Shown: positions 9,054 to 18,478, numbered from the stretch's first letter. The stretch: 64,000 nt of DNA from CAVTWY01 sp963738575 (GCA_963738575.1 CAVTWY010000001.1:124001-188000); one strand, 5' to 3'. The notes: generated by a model from the letters alone, not told the origin. Numbers and translations are program-made.

Positions 9054-9091
9054 TCACGCGCCGACGCAAGTCGGTTTGTGATGTTGAAGCT

Positions 9092-9122
9092 AAAAAGCCG
9101 CTCCTCGGAGCGGCTTTTTTTT
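9092..9122 (+). terminator. Rho-independent terminator of the porin gene
   Basis: AAAAAGCCGCTC, a CTCGGA-type loop, then GAGCGGCTTTTTTTT: an A-run, a GC-rich stem and a long U-tract starting about 40 bases after the porin stop. The A and T flanks make it potentially bidirectional. Confidence 0.9.
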
Positions 9123-9265
9123 GGGCGATTCGGTTGGGTGCACGTCGCCTTGGGGTTATCCCCTTTAACGAGGCCATGGCGAAACGCCCCTTGGGGTTCC
9201 CCCGTTTGCCGATCCAGCGACGATCAGCAATGATCGAAGGCTTTGGATCACGGGTGAGCAACAAC

Positions 9266-10867
9266 ATGAAGCAATGGATGGTTCGGCAGTGTCGCGGCGC
9301 GATGGCGTTGGGATTGGTGATGGGGGCGTTTGCTGGCCTGAGTGGCGTAACTGTGCATGCCAAGACCTTGAAGTGGACGAGCGCCAGCGACATCCCCACG
9401 TGGGACATCCATTCACAAAACAATGCACTGGGCAACGGTGTACACGCCTCGGTGTACGAATCGCTCTTTTATTACAGCCCCAAGTTCGAGATCGAGCCTG
9501 TGCTTGCCACGGGCTGGAAGCAGGTGTCGCCCACGCTGGTTCGCGTCACGCTGCGCCAGGGGGTGACGTTTCATGACGGGTCGGCCTTCAACGCCGACGA
9601 CGTGGTGTTTTCGATCACGCGGGCGATGTCCAAAACGTCCAACTTTGGCGTCTACACCCAGGGCATCGACAAGGTGGTTAAAGCCGACGACTACACCGTG
9701 GACATCATCACCAAAGGCCCCAACCCGGTGTTGATTCGCCAGCTGACCGAGCTGCGCATCATGGACCGCGAGTGGTCCGAGAAAAACCGCTCGGTCGAGC
9801 CCAAAGACATCAAGACCAAAGACGAAAACTTTGCCCATCGCAATGCCAATGGCACCGGCCCCTTCATGCTCAAGAGCTGGGAGCAAGACGTCAAGCTGGT
9901 GCTGGTGCGAAACCCCAACTGGTGGGGCAAGATGCCGGGCAACCTGACAGAGATCGTCTACAACCCCATCAAGGCCGAGGCGACACGCATTGCATCGCTG
10001 TTGTCGGGCGAGGTCGACATGGTGCTTGACCCATCGCCCGCCGACATGACCCGCCTGCGTGACACAGCAGCCTTGAAGGTGTTGGACGGTGCCGAAAACC
10101 GCACCATCTTTTTTGGCATGGATCAGTTCCGCGACGAGCTGCCCGGCAGCAACGTCAAAGGCAAAAACCCGCTCAAAGACGTGCGGGTGCGCAAGGCACT
10201 TTACCAAGCCATCGACATCAACGCCATCAACCGAGTGACGATGCGCGGCATGAGCCAGCCCACGGGCACGCTGATTGCGCCCCAAGTCAACGGCTGGACC
10301 AAGAAGCTTGATGCCCGTTGGCCGCACGACCCCACCATGGCCAAAAGGTTGTTGGCCGACGCCGGTTACGGCAGTGGCTTTGAGGTTGACTTTGCCTGCC
10401 CCAACAACCGCTACATCAACGACGAAGAAATTTGCCAAGCGGTGGCTGCGATGTGGGCCCGCGTCGGCGTCAAAGCCAAGTTGCGCACGCAGCCGCTGGT
10501 CAATTACTTTCCGATGATCCAGCGCTACGAGGCCAGCATCTACATGCTGGGCTGGGGCGTGCCCACGTTTGACGCGCTGTACTCGCTGCAATCACTCACG
10601 CGCTCGGTGGGTGCGCAAGGTGACGGCAACTACAACGTGGGGCGCTACAGCAACCCCCAAATGGACGCGTTGGTTGAGCGCATCAAGAAAGAAGTCGACC
10701 AACGCACCCGCAACGATCTGATCGAACAGGCGTTGGCGCTGTCGCACCAAGATGTGGCGTACATTCCGCTGCACAATCAGGTGATCCCTTGGGCGATGAA
10801 AAAATCGGTCACGATGACCCACCGGGCTGACAACCGCATTGACATGCGGCACGTGCGCGTCGACTAA
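9266..10867 (+). CDS. ABC transporter periplasmic peptide-binding protein (DppA/OppA family)
   Basis: Substrate-binding lipid-free periplasmic protein of the SBP_bac_5 family. Start at 9266 gives 533 residues beginning MKQWMVRQCRG with a hydrophobic signal segment ending near VHAKT. An in-frame GTG lies 12 bases upstream and the open frame extends to 9134, but only the late starts give a signal peptide. Family motifs include LKWTSASDIPTWDIH, VTFHDGSAFNADDVVFSI and GTGPFMLKSWEQD. It is first in an operon with two permeases, an amidohydrolase and two ATPases, so it probably delivers di- or oligopeptides. Confidence 0.92.
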   Translation: MKQWMVRQCRGAMALGLVMGAFAGLSGVTVHAKTLKWTSASDIPTWDIHSQNNALGNGVHASVYESLFYYSPKFEIEPVLATGWKQVSPTLVRVTLRQGVTFHDGSAFNADDVVFSITRAMSKTSNFGVYTQGIDKVVKADDYTVDIITKGPNPVLIRQLTELRIMDREWSEKNRSVEPKDIKTKDENFAHRNANGTGPFMLKSWEQDVKLVLVRNPNWWGKMPGNLTEIVYNPIKAEATRIASLLSGEVDMVLDPSPADMTRLRDTAALKVLDGAENRTIFFGMDQFRDELPGSNVKGKNPLKDVRVRKALYQAIDINAINRVTMRGMSQPTGTLIAPQVNGWTKKLDARWPHDPTMAKRLLADAGYGSGFEVDFACPNNRYINDEEICQAVAAMWARVGVKAKLRTQPLVNYFPMIQRYEASIYMLGWGVPTFDALYSLQSLTRSVGAQGDGNYNVGRYSNPQMDALVERIKKEVDQRTRNDLIEQALALSHQDVAYIPLHNQVIPWAMKKSVTMTHRADNRIDMRHVRVD

Positions 10868-10919
10868 AAACTGCGGCACCTTACTTGCTAGGGCAAGGGG
10901 GTCTGGTTGCTAAGAATCC

Positions 10920-11903
10920 ATGCTTGCCTTCATCCTTCGACGCCTGACCCAATCGGTCATCGTGATGCTCACGGTGGCCTTCATCGCTTTTATGTTGTTT
11001 CAGTTCGTTGGTGACCCCGTCACCAACTTGTTGGGCCAAGACGCCACGCCCGAGCAACGCACCCAACTGCGTGCCGATTTGGGCCTTGACCAACCCTTTC
11101 CGGTGCAGTTTGCCAAGTTTGTGGGCAATGCGGTGCAGGGTGAATTTGGGCTGAGCCTGCGTCAAGGGCGCAAGGTGTCGTCGCTGATCGTCGAGCGCTT
11201 CCCGGCCACACTTGAGCTGGCCGTGGCTGCGGGCTTGTTGGCACTGTCCGTGGGCATCCCTATGGGGGTCTACGCGGCGCTGCGGCGTGGCAGCGCCCTG
11301 GCGCAGGCCATGATGGGTTTTTCGTTGCTGGGGGTTTCGTTACCAACGTTTCTGGTTGGCATCCTGCTGATCTTGCTTTTTGCGGTCATGCTCAAGGTGT
11401 TGCCCAGTTTTGGGCGGGGTGAAACCGTGGCGCTGGGGGCGTGGACTTCGGGCTACTTCACGATTGACGGACTCAAGCATCTTGTTTTGCCGGCCATCAC
11501 GTTGTCTCTCTTTCAGATGGCACTCATCATGCGGTTGGTGCGGGCCGAGATGCTCGAGGTCTTGCGCACCGACTACATCAAGTTTGCGCGCGCACGAGGT
11601 CTGTCGGACCGCGCGGTTTATTTTGGGCACGCACTCAAGAACACGCTCGTGCCGGTGATGACCATCACGGGTTTGCAGTTAGGGCAATTGATTGCGTTTT
11701 CGATCATCACCGAGACGGTTTTTCAGTGGCCGGGCATGGGCTTGTTGTTCATCCAGGCGGTGCAGTTTGCCGACATCCCCGTGATGGCGGCGTACCTTTG
11801 CTTGATTGCCTTGATCTTTGTGCTTATCAACCTGGTGGTCGACTTGCTCTATTTTGCGGTGGACCCGCGTTTGCGCATCGAGTCCTCAGGATCTGGGCAC
11901 TAG
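10920..11903 (+). CDS. ABC transporter permease (DppB/OppB family)
   Basis: 327 residues, inner-membrane permease. The N-terminal signature (MLAFILRRLTQSVIVMLTVAF) anchors the first helix. The EAA loop that contacts the ATPases is DYIKFARARGLSDRAVYFGHALKN. About six hydrophobic segments are visible, ending in DLLYFAVDPRLRI, the classical DppB C-terminus. It follows the binding protein after 50 bases and is the B-type partner of the C-type permease at 13.2 kb. Confidence 0.94.
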   Translation: MLAFILRRLTQSVIVMLTVAFIAFMLFQFVGDPVTNLLGQDATPEQRTQLRADLGLDQPFPVQFAKFVGNAVQGEFGLSLRQGRKVSSLIVERFPATLELAVAAGLLALSVGIPMGVYAALRRGSALAQAMMGFSLLGVSLPTFLVGILLILLFAVMLKVLPSFGRGETVALGAWTSGYFTIDGLKHLVLPAITLSLFQMALIMRLVRAEMLEVLRTDYIKFARARGLSDRAVYFGHALKNTLVPVMTITGLQLGQLIAFSIITETVFQWPGMGLLFIQAVQFADIPVMAAYLCLIALIFVLINLVVDLLYFAVDPRLRIESSGSGH

Positions 11904-11925
11904 CGCGTTGGCGTTGTAGAACAAC

Positions 11926-13176
11926 ATGCATGCACTTGACCAACTAACCGACGGTGCCTACCGCCGACTTACCGGCTGGCACACCGAATTGACGGCGTTT
12001 CGCCGCGACTTGCACGCCCACCCCGAGCTGGGTTTTGAAGAAAACCGCACCGCAGGCCGTGTGGTGGAGGCGCTCAAGTTGGCGGGTGTTGATCAGATCC
12101 ATCAAGGCATTGGCAAAACCGGCGTGGTGGCAGTCATCCAAGGTCGTGGCCTCAGCGACCGCATGATTGGCCTGCGCGCCGACATGGACGCCTTGCCTGT
12201 GGCCGAAGAGAACGACTTTCACTGGCGTTCGGCCACCAAAGGTTTGATGCACGCTTGTGGCCACGACGGCCACACCACGATGTTGGTGGGTGCGGCCAAG
12301 TACCTGGCTGAAACCCGCAACTTCGATGGTCGTGCGGTGTTGATCTTTCAACCCGGCGAGGAGGGCTACGCCGGCGCCAAGGCCATGATCGAGGATGGCT
12401 TGTTTGACCGCTTCCCGGTGGAGTCGGTCTTTGCCATGCACAACTGGCCGTCGCTGCCGGTGGGCACGGTGGGGGTCAACAACGGCCCCATGATGGCAGC
12501 GTCTGATCGTGTGGAGATTACGGTGCATGGCAAAGGGGGGCACGGCGCTCACCCTTATTTGGCGGTTGACCCCGTGCTGGTGGCGGCGCACATCATCACA
12601 GCCGTGCAAAGCGTGGTGTCGCGAAACACCGACCCGATCGACAGTGCCGTGGTCAGCCTTTGCGCCGTGCATGCCGGCGACCTGGGCGCCTACAGCGTCA
12701 TCCCGCGCGAAGTCCGCATCGTGGGCACTGCACGGTCATTTCGACGCGAAGTACAAGCGATGCTTGAAGATCGGTTGGCACGCATCGTCGACTCGGTGGC
12801 TTTGGGCTTTGGCGCCACGGCCACGTTCAAGTACCAACGCTCGTACCCGGCCACCATCAACACCCTGAAAGAAGCACAGTTTGCCGGTGACGTGGCCGCC
12901 AGCATCGTGGGTGAAGAGCGCGTCGTGCGCGACTTGCGCCCCAGCATGGGCGCCGAAGATTTTTCGTTCATGTTGCAAGTCAAGCCCGGCGCCTACATGC
13001 GCTTGGGGCAGGGCGGCGATGCCAGTTGCTTCTTGCATAGCTCGCGCTACGACTTCAACGACGTGGTGTTGCCCCTGGGCGCTGCGGTGTTTTCTGGTTT
13101 GGTTGAGCGTGGACTGCCCATGGCAACGGCGACAACCACGGCTACAGCGGGCGCGAGCACCGCAGCCACCCGCTAA
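11926..13176 (+). CDS. M20 family metallo-amidohydrolase (hippurate hydrolase / aminoacylase-like)
   Basis: 416-residue M20D zinc hydrolase. Metal-site motifs are RADMDALPV, HACGHDGHTTMLVGAAKYL, and QPGEEGYAGAKAMIEDGL with the catalytic Glu pair; a dimerisation domain follows and a late His occurs in CFLHSSRYDFND. The family cleaves N-acyl amino acids or dipeptides. Its position inside a peptide ABC operon, between the two permease genes, suggests that it hydrolyses the imported compound in the cytoplasm. A short Thr/Ala tail ends the protein. The exact substrate cannot be read from sequence. Confidence 0.93.
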   Translation: MHALDQLTDGAYRRLTGWHTELTAFRRDLHAHPELGFEENRTAGRVVEALKLAGVDQIHQGIGKTGVVAVIQGRGLSDRMIGLRADMDALPVAEENDFHWRSATKGLMHACGHDGHTTMLVGAAKYLAETRNFDGRAVLIFQPGEEGYAGAKAMIEDGLFDRFPVESVFAMHNWPSLPVGTVGVNNGPMMAASDRVEITVHGKGGHGAHPYLAVDPVLVAAHIITAVQSVVSRNTDPIDSAVVSLCAVHAGDLGAYSVIPREVRIVGTARSFRREVQAMLEDRLARIVDSVALGFGATATFKYQRSYPATINTLKEAQFAGDVAASIVGEERVVRDLRPSMGAEDFSFMLQVKPGAYMRLGQGGDASCFLHSSRYDFNDVVLPLGAAVFSGLVERGLPMATATTTATAGASTAATR

Positions 13177-13202
13177 GATTCAAGCAAGGCCTCGACCGTT
13201 TC

Positions 13203-14156
13203 ATGAGCAACCCCAAAACTGCTGCCCCCACAACCGCTGTGCGTCCACCCAGCGCGCTGGCGCGGTTTTTTGATGGCGACGTGTGGCACAGCTTCAAGAG
13301 CTCGCCCGTGGCGATGGTGGCGGCGGTGATTGCGTCCATGTGCATCTTTGGCGCCTTGTTTGCCGACGTGTTGGCGCCCCACAACCCGTTTGACTTGGCG
13401 TCACTGGAGCTGTCGGACGCACGCTTGCCACCGGCCTGGATGGACGGTGGCTCCACCAAGTACCTCTTTGGCACCGACGACCAGGGTCGCGACATTTTGT
13501 CGGCCTTGCTCTACGGCGCGCGCATCTCGCTTTTCATCGGGCTGGCGTCGGTGGCGCTGTCGCTTGTCATTGGCGTGGGCTTGGGGCTGCTGTCGGGCTT
13601 TGTGGGCGGGGCGGTGGACGGTTTCATCATGCGCGTTTGCGACGTAATGTTGTCGTTCCCCGCCATCTTGATCGCGTTGCTGATCGACGGGGTGGGGCGG
13701 GCGATGTTCCCCAACGCCCACGAGACGCTCGCGTTCACGGTGTTGGTGCTGGCCATCGCCTTGACGGGGTGGGTGCAATACGCGCGCACGGTGCGCGGCT
13801 CGACCATGGTGGAGCGCAACAAAGAGTACGTGCAGGCGGCGCGTGTGATTGGTGTCAAACCATGGCGCGTGATGTTCAAGCACGTGCTGCCCAACGTGAT
13901 GGGGCCGGTGCTGGTGTTGGCCACCATCCAGGTTGCAGCTGCGATCTTGATTGAGGCTACCCTGTCGTTTTTGGGTCTGGGTGTTCCCCCCACCCAGCCG
14001 TCACTGGGCACGCTGATTCGTGTCGGCAATGACTTTTTGTTTTCGGGCGAGCTGTGGATCACCATTTTTCCCGGTTTGATGTTGGTGATGATTGCGTTGT
14101 CGGTTAATTTGCTGGGCGATTGGTTGCGCGATGCGCTTAACCCGCGCTTGCGCTAA
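13203..14156 (+). CDS. ABC transporter permease (DppC/OppC family)
   Basis: 317 residues with the N-terminal OppC-type helix (VAMVAAVIASMCIFGALFAD) and the motif FGTDDQGRDILSALLYGARISL typical of DppC. The ATPase-contact loop is EYVQAARVIGVKPWRVMFKHVLPN and the C-terminus is LGDWLRDALNPRLR. It pairs with the DppB-type permease to form the channel. The 26-base gap from the amidohydrolase gene supports co-transcription. Confidence 0.94.
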   Translation: MSNPKTAAPTTAVRPPSALARFFDGDVWHSFKSSPVAMVAAVIASMCIFGALFADVLAPHNPFDLASLELSDARLPPAWMDGGSTKYLFGTDDQGRDILSALLYGARISLFIGLASVALSLVIGVGLGLLSGFVGGAVDGFIMRVCDVMLSFPAILIALLIDGVGRAMFPNAHETLAFTVLVLAIALTGWVQYARTVRGSTMVERNKEYVQAARVIGVKPWRVMFKHVLPNVMGPVLVLATIQVAAAILIEATLSFLGLGVPPTQPSLGTLIRVGNDFLFSGELWITIFPGLMLVMIALSVNLLGDWLRDALNPRLR

Positions 14157-14194
14157 CTTGCGCCAGCGGCAGCGATTTGAAACAGGAGATTGAA

Positions 14195-14566
14195 ATGACC
14201 ATGAAGTTTTTACTAACCACGGGCATGACTGTTTTGGCCTTGGCAGGTTGTGGCAGCACGGCGCGCGATGTGGCCCGCTTTCAGGGCACGGCGGTCGAGG
14301 CCTTTGCCGTGCAGATCGTGGCTGTGGATGGCACCCCTGTGGCGGGCGATGGCACGTCGATGGAGCCCGGCTTGCGCAAAGTCACGGTGCAAATGCCGGC
14401 AGCCGCAGGGTTCAAGGTGGGCGACCAGCGCACCATCGACTTGGACGTCAAGGCCTGCACCAAGTACTGGTTGGTGGCCCAGCGCGACACCCGCGTGGGC
14501 CCGCAGTTTGACGTCAAGGTTGACCACGAACAGCGTGTGCACAGCTGCGCCCGTCGCGTCGGGTAA
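14195..14566 (+). CDS. small predicted lipoprotein of unknown function
   Basis: 123 residues from the ATG at 14195, chosen because AGGAG lies seven bases upstream. The N-terminus is a lipoprotein signal with lipobox LALAGC around residue 20, so the mature form should be membrane anchored. The remainder is a short soluble domain (FAVQIVAVDGTPV, KVTVQMPAAAGFKVGDQ, ending in HSCARRVG). I do not recognise the family. Its position between dppC-like and dppD-like genes, 38 bases from the former, suggests co-expression with the peptide transporter, though a structural role is not evident. Confidence 0.75.
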   Translation: MTMKFLLTTGMTVLALAGCGSTARDVARFQGTAVEAFAVQIVAVDGTPVAGDGTSMEPGLRKVTVQMPAAAGFKVGDQRTIDLDVKACTKYWLVAQRDTRVGPQFDVKVDHEQRVHSCARRVG

Positions 14567-14602
14567 GTCGGTTGCGCCTCACTGCATCAACCAAGCATTT
14601 CC

Positions 14603-15593
14603 ATGACCCGACCGGCACCCCTGCTTGAAGTTCGCAACCTGAGCGTGGAGTTTCCGACGCGCCGGGGCACCTTGCTTGCCATTGACGACATCTCGTTTGA
14701 CATCAGCCCCGGCGAGATCTTGGGTGTGGTGGGTGAATCCGGCGCAGGCAAATCGTTGACGGGGGCCGCCATCATTGGCCTTGTTGGAACCACCTGGGCG
14801 GATCTCCAAAGGGCAAATCCTGCTTGAAGGTGAACGCATCGACAACCTGCCGCACGACAAGATGCGGCTGATCCGGGGGCGCCGCATCGGTGCCATTTTT
14901 CAAGACCCACTGACGTCACTCAACCCGCTGTACACGGTGGGCCGGCAAATCATCGAAACCATTCAAACGCATTTGCCAGTGAGCAACGAAGAGGCGCGCA
15001 AGCGCGCCGTTCACCTGCTGCAAGAAACCGGCATCCCCGCCGCTGAAGCGCGTATCGACCAATACCCGCACCAGTTTTCGGGCGGCATGCGCCAACGGGT
15101 GGTGATTGCGTTGGCGCTGGCGGCCGAGCCCAAGCTGATCGTGGCCGACGAGCCCACCACCGCGCTCGACGTGTCCATCCAGGCGCAGATCATTGCGCTG
15201 CTCAAGCGCTTGTGCAAAGACCATGGCGCGGCCGTGATGCTGGTGACGCACGACATGGGCGTCATCGCTGAAACCTGCGACCGCGTGGCGGTGATGTACG
15301 CCGGGCGCATCGTCGAGGTGGGCCCGGTGCAGGCGGTGATTCATGAGTCGGCCCACCCTTACACCAAGGGCCTGATGGGGTCGATCCCGTCGATGGAATC
15401 CGACCGCGCGCGCTTGCTGCAAATCGATGGCTCGATGCCGCGCCTCAATGCCATTCCGCAAGGTTGCGCCTTCAACCCGCGCTGCACCCAGGCTTGGGAC
15501 TTGTGCCGACAGGTGCGGCCCGATCTGGCGCCCGCCACCAGCACCCAGGCGGCATGCTGGCTGAACCAACCCCAACACAAGCAAGCCGCATGA
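14603..15593 (+). CDS. ABC transporter ATP-binding protein (DppD/OppD family), one apparent frameshift
   Basis: Peptide-transporter ATPase. The first part (14603 to about 14779) carries Walker A GVVGESGAGKS; after an apparent one-base insertion at CC 14779-14780 the other frame continues LLEPPGRISKGQILLEGERID. It then has the Q-loop (AIFQDPLTSLNP), the signature QFSGGMRQRV, Walker B LIVADEPTTALDVS and the OppD C-terminal Cys-rich segment GCAFNPRCTQAWDLC. Removing one C yields 990 bases and 329 residues, normal length. The join is seamless at protein level, so an error in the sequence is more likely than a real pseudogene. Its stop overlaps the dppF-like ATG. Confidence 0.9.
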
Positions 15594-16594
15594 GCCCCTC
15601 GAACCCTTTGGTCGAAGTCAACGACCTGACCAAAACGTTCGACGTCTCCGCCCCTTGGCTTAACCGGGTGGTTGAGCGGCGTCCGAGGCAATTTGTGCAT
15701 GCTGTGGACGGGGTGAGCTTCACCATCGAGCGTGGCAAAACCTTGGCACTGGTGGGCGAGTCGGGTTGTGGCAAAAGCACCGTGGCGCGCTTGTTGGTGG
15801 GGCTTTACAAGCCCACCCGCGGTCGGGTGCAGTTTGACGGCGAAGACACCCAAGTGTTGCGCGCTGACCCGCCCAAATTGCGCGCTTTGCGTCGTCGCAC
15901 GCAAATGATTTTTCAAGACCCGTACGCCAGCCTCAACCCACGCTGGACGGTGTTAGAGATCGTGGGCGAGCCGCTGCGCGAACACGGCCTGATCAGCGAC
16001 GACGGCGAGCTGGCCGCGCGGGTGCGCGAACTGCTGACGTCAGTGGGTTTAGCGGCGGCCGACGTGGTGAAGTTTCCGCACCAGTTTTCGGGGGGGCAAC
16101 GCCAGCGCATCTCGATTGCCCGGGCACTGGCCACGCAGCCCGAGTTTTTGGTGTGCGACGAGCCCACGTCGGCGCTCGATGTGTCGGTGCAGGCGCAAGT
16201 GCTCAACATCATGAAAGACCTGCAGCATGCGCGTGGCCTGACCTACCTCTTCATCTCACACAATTTGGCGGTGGTGCGCCACGTGGCCGACCACGTGGGC
16301 GTGATGTACCTCGGGCGGCTGGTGGAGGTGGCTGACAAAAAAAGTTTGTTCTCCAACCCCAAGCACCCGTACACGCGCATGCTGCTCGATGCCATCCCTG
16401 ACATCAGCATGACCGGGCGCGCCCGCACCCCGGTGCAAGGCGAGGTGCCCAACCCACTCAACCCGCCCACAGGCTGCGCCTTCCACCCGCGCTGCCCGCA
16501 TGCCAATGCGCGGTGCAGCCGGGAGAGGCCGGTGCTGCAGCAGCTGGGGGGCATTCAGATTGCTTGTCATGCGGTGGAGGAGGGGCGGTTGTAG
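15590..16594 (+). CDS. ABC transporter ATP-binding protein (DppF/OppF family)
   Basis: 334 residues from the ATG at 15590, which overlaps the upstream stop (ATGA). Walker A is ALVGESGCGKSTVARLLVGL, Q-loop MIFQDPYASLNPRW, signature QFSGGQRQRISIARAL and Walker B FLVCDEPTSALDVSV. The oligopeptide-type C-terminus GCAFHPRCPHANARC is present. With the DppD-like subunit it should form the ATPase heterodimer energising the transporter. This is the last gene of the operon; the convergent ORF6N gene follows. Confidence 0.94.
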   Translation: MSPSNPLVEVNDLTKTFDVSAPWLNRVVERRPRQFVHAVDGVSFTIERGKTLALVGESGCGKSTVARLLVGLYKPTRGRVQFDGEDTQVLRADPPKLRALRRRTQMIFQDPYASLNPRWTVLEIVGEPLREHGLISDDGELAARVRELLTSVGLAAADVVKFPHQFSGGQRQRISIARALATQPEFLVCDEPTSALDVSVQAQVLNIMKDLQHARGLTYLFISHNLAVVRHVADHVGVMYLGRLVEVADKKSLFSNPKHPYTRMLLDAIPDISMTGRARTPVQGEVPNPLNPPTGCAFHPRCPHANARCSRERPVLQQLGGIQIACHAVEEGRL

Positions 16595-16642
16595 GGGGCA
16601 GATCGAGTGTTGCGGTGCAAGCGTAGCGCGCACAGGTGGCGT

Positions 16643-17248
16643 TCAACCTTTGCGCCGCGCCTTCGCCGGTGCCTTTGTGCCGCCCTTTTCCACAGGCAAG
16701 ACGAAGCCGATTGGCCGCTTGGGCGGTGTCGGTGGCATGGCAAGCAAGTCGGCCATCGAATCGACCAGCTCAGCGATGTTGCGCTCCTGCACGCCAACCT
16801 TCCGTTCCAGGGTGTGCACTTTGGCGGCCAACGCCGTGTTGCTGCTAAGCATGCCGCGCAAATCGACGAAAGCGCGCACGACATAGACACTCAAGGCCGT
16901 GGCGCGTGGGCTATTGAGGACCATCGAAGCCATGATGGCGCCGTGCTCGGTAAACGCCAGCGGCGCGTAGCGGCGCCCGCCGTGGGAGCCCTTCGCGCCG
17001 GTCGAACTTGAGGTTGCAGATCGCAACCTCAAGTTGGCAAATTCCTCGTCGTTGAGCTGGAACATGAAGTCGTCAGGGAACCGCGCGACGTTGCGGTTGA
17101 CCTGCTGATTCAGGCGCTTGGTGGTCTCGCCGTAAAAGCCTGCCAGGTCGGTGTCCAGCAGCACGCGCTGGCCGCGGATAAGTTGGATGCGTTGGGCGAT
17201 CTCGCCAATGGACAGTGGCTCAACAGGGTTGATCGCGGCGGTACTCAT
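16643..17248 (-). CDS. ORF6N domain DNA-binding protein
   Basis: 201 residues. The N-terminal half matches the ORF6N (KilA-N related) domain: QRIQLIRGQRVLLDTDLAGFYG, RLNQQVNRNVARFP, DDFMFQLNDEEFANL and LAFTEHGAIMAS. Such proteins are typical of phages and mobile regions and are presumed DNA-binding regulators. The C-terminal part has a short heptad-like stretch (LAAKVHTLERKVGVQERNIAELV) and a basic tail. It opens the accessory patch that continues to about 19.4 kb, and no prophage structural genes accompany it. Confidence 0.85.
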   Translation of the reverse strand: MSTAAINPVEPLSIGEIAQRIQLIRGQRVLLDTDLAGFYGETTKRLNQQVNRNVARFPDDFMFQLNDEEFANLRLRSATSSSTGAKGSHGGRRYAPLAFTEHGAIMASMVLNSPRATALSVYVVRAFVDLRGMLSSNTALAAKVHTLERKVGVQERNIAELVDSMADLLAMPPTPPKRPIGFVLPVEKGGTKAPAKARRKG

Positions 17249-17284
17249 CGGGCTTCTCTTTGTGCAGCACGCAAGCTACATTGT

Positions 17285-17350
17285 GGCAGTCCATGTCGGC
17301 CACGTCGACACGTGGCAGCCGAGCGGCGCGGCGGTAGGCGTCCACTAACC
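17285..17350 (-). pseudogene. lysA fragment
   Basis: On the minus strand this reads VDAYRRAARLPRVDVADMDC, matching the intact LysA segment AYRLAARLPRIEVAGIDC encoded near 20.06-20.12 kb; about four of five bases agree over roughly 60 bases. It has no start or stop of its own and lies in the same orientation as lysA, 2.7 kb away. It is a decayed scrap, either from an internal duplication or from a foreign lysA. Confidence 0.7.
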
Positions 17351-17394
17351 TGTGCAGGTGCGCGGCGGACGCGTGCTGTACCTGTCTGCCCAGC

Positions 17395-17690
17395 ACCACC
17401 GTGCAGATCCGGCATCGCCAGGGCGGTGGCAGCAGCCCCACGCTGACCTACCTGCACAAGGACGCCCTGGGCTCCACCGTCAGCATCAGCAACCAGGCGG
17501 GTGGCGTGGTGGAGCGCCCCTACTACGACGCATGGGGCCGCAAGTACCGCAACGCCGGCAGCGAGGCCGGGCCCAACTACGTCCTGGACAACCTGTGGAG
17601 CCCCACCAGCACCGAAGCCAAGCGCGGCTACACCGAGCACGAGCAGCTGTTTGAGGTGGGGTTGACGCACATGAATGGGCGGCTGAGTGC
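17395..17690 (+). pseudogene. RHS/YD-repeat core fragment
   Basis: About 95 codons match the end of an RHS core: YLHKDALGSTVSISNQAG, VVERPYYDAWGRKYR and the highly conserved RGYTEHEQLFEVGLTHMNGR. The flanking sequence lacks the large N-terminal repeat region and any C-terminal toxin, so this is a displaced remnant of a polymorphic-toxin gene. The 17249-17394 stretch before it holds only the lysA scrap. Confidence 0.8.
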
Positions 17691-17812
17691 AGGTTTGTCG
17701 GCATCACAAATCTCATGGCATACCGGGCGTACCAAAGAGGCGAGACCTCGCGTTACGCGCTGCTGCAAATTCGCTCGTGGGTCACCGGTCGCAGAAGTTC
17801 GGCATTTCAAGT

Positions 17813-17832
17813 TGATAGCGCCAGTGCTATCA
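17813..17832. promoter_or_regulatory. perfect palindrome upstream of PIN toxin (candidate operator)
   Basis: TGATAGC, six bases, GCTATCA is a perfect inverted repeat ending nine bases before the PIN gene ATG. Position and symmetry fit an autoregulatory operator bound by the cognate antitoxin (inference). Confidence 0.55.
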
Positions 17833-17840
17833 TTTGGCGC

Positions 17841-18275
17841 ATGCCGATCCTGGTCATCGACACCAACGTGCTTGTCGCTGCGCTTCTGCGCGGCGGCGGC
17901 AGCGCACGTGCCGTGCTGCGCGCTTGCTTGCGCGGACAGTACCAGCCGGTACTCGGCCCGGCGCTGCTCGCCGAATACGAGGATGTTCTCGGGCGAGCAG
18001 ACTTGTTTGCGCTCTCGATACTGTCCGCCAAAGAGCGAGGCGAGGTCTTCGATGGTCTGCTCAATCGCTGTCGTTGGGTCGAGGTGTACTACGCTTGGCG
18101 GCCTAACCTGCCCGATGAAGCCGACAACCACCTCATCGAGCTGGGTGTCGCCGCGCACGCCGAAGCCATCGTGACGCGCAATCTTCGCGACGTGGCGCGC
18201 GGCGAACTCAAGTTTCCATCACTGCGGGTACTGACTCCCGAACAATGCCTGGAGGTTTTTCCATGTCCACTTTGA
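17841..18275 (+). CDS. PIN-domain toxin (putative toxin-antitoxin ribonuclease)
   Basis: 144 residues from the ATG at 17841. PIN-domain acidic residues are visible: MPILVIDTNVLVAALLRG at the N-terminus (Asp7), an internal Glu (LLAEYEDVLGRAD), and NLPDEADNHLIELGVAAHAE then IVTRNLRD near the C-terminus. These fit a VapC-like, magnesium-dependent RNase. The gene precedes and overlaps the RHH antitoxin gene by 13 bases, so the pair is ordered toxin first. The open frame extends upstream to 17715 but through the RHS scrap region, so the ATG next to the palindrome is preferred. Confidence 0.87.
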   Translation: MPILVIDTNVLVAALLRGGGSARAVLRACLRGQYQPVLGPALLAEYEDVLGRADLFALSILSAKERGEVFDGLLNRCRWVEVYYAWRPNLPDEADNHLIELGVAAHAEAIVTRNLRDVARGELKFPSLRVLTPEQCLEVFPCPL

Positions 18276-18478
18276 CCATTCGTTTGCCTGACGACAAGCA
18301 TGAGCGCCTGAAGGCCCTGGCGAAGTCCAACGCCATCAGCATCAACAAGCTGATTGACGAGTTGGCCACGGTGGCGCTGGCCAACCACGACGCCCGCGTG
18401 CGATTTGAAACGCGCTCATCGCGCGGCAATCCTAAGCGTGCGTTGGCTCTGCTCGACAAGCTCGATCGGGCGGACTGA
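18263..18478 (+). CDS. ribbon-helix-helix antitoxin
   Basis: 71 residues. MSTLTIRLPDDKHERLKALA is the classical N-terminal beta strand and first helix of an RHH (CopG/MetJ-type) DNA-binding domain, followed by SNAISINKLIDELATVAL. The C-terminal basic segment (RSSRGNPKRALALLDKLDRA) probably wraps the PIN toxin. The start at 18263 follows GGAGG seven bases upstream and lies inside the toxin gene's end, so synthesis is coupled. Confidence 0.85.
   Translation: MSTLTIRLPDDKHERLKALAKSNAISINKLIDELATVALANHDARVRFETRSSRGNPKRALALLDKLDRAD

Noticed and set aside
9413..10591. 392-codon minus-strand frame opposite the peptide-binding protein gene
   Set aside because: Antisense shadow; the plus strand encodes a complete, recognisable SBP_bac_5 protein.
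17395..17690. Active RHS polymorphic toxin
   Set aside because: Only the terminal core block remains, with no N-terminal repeats, no toxin tip and no immunity gene.
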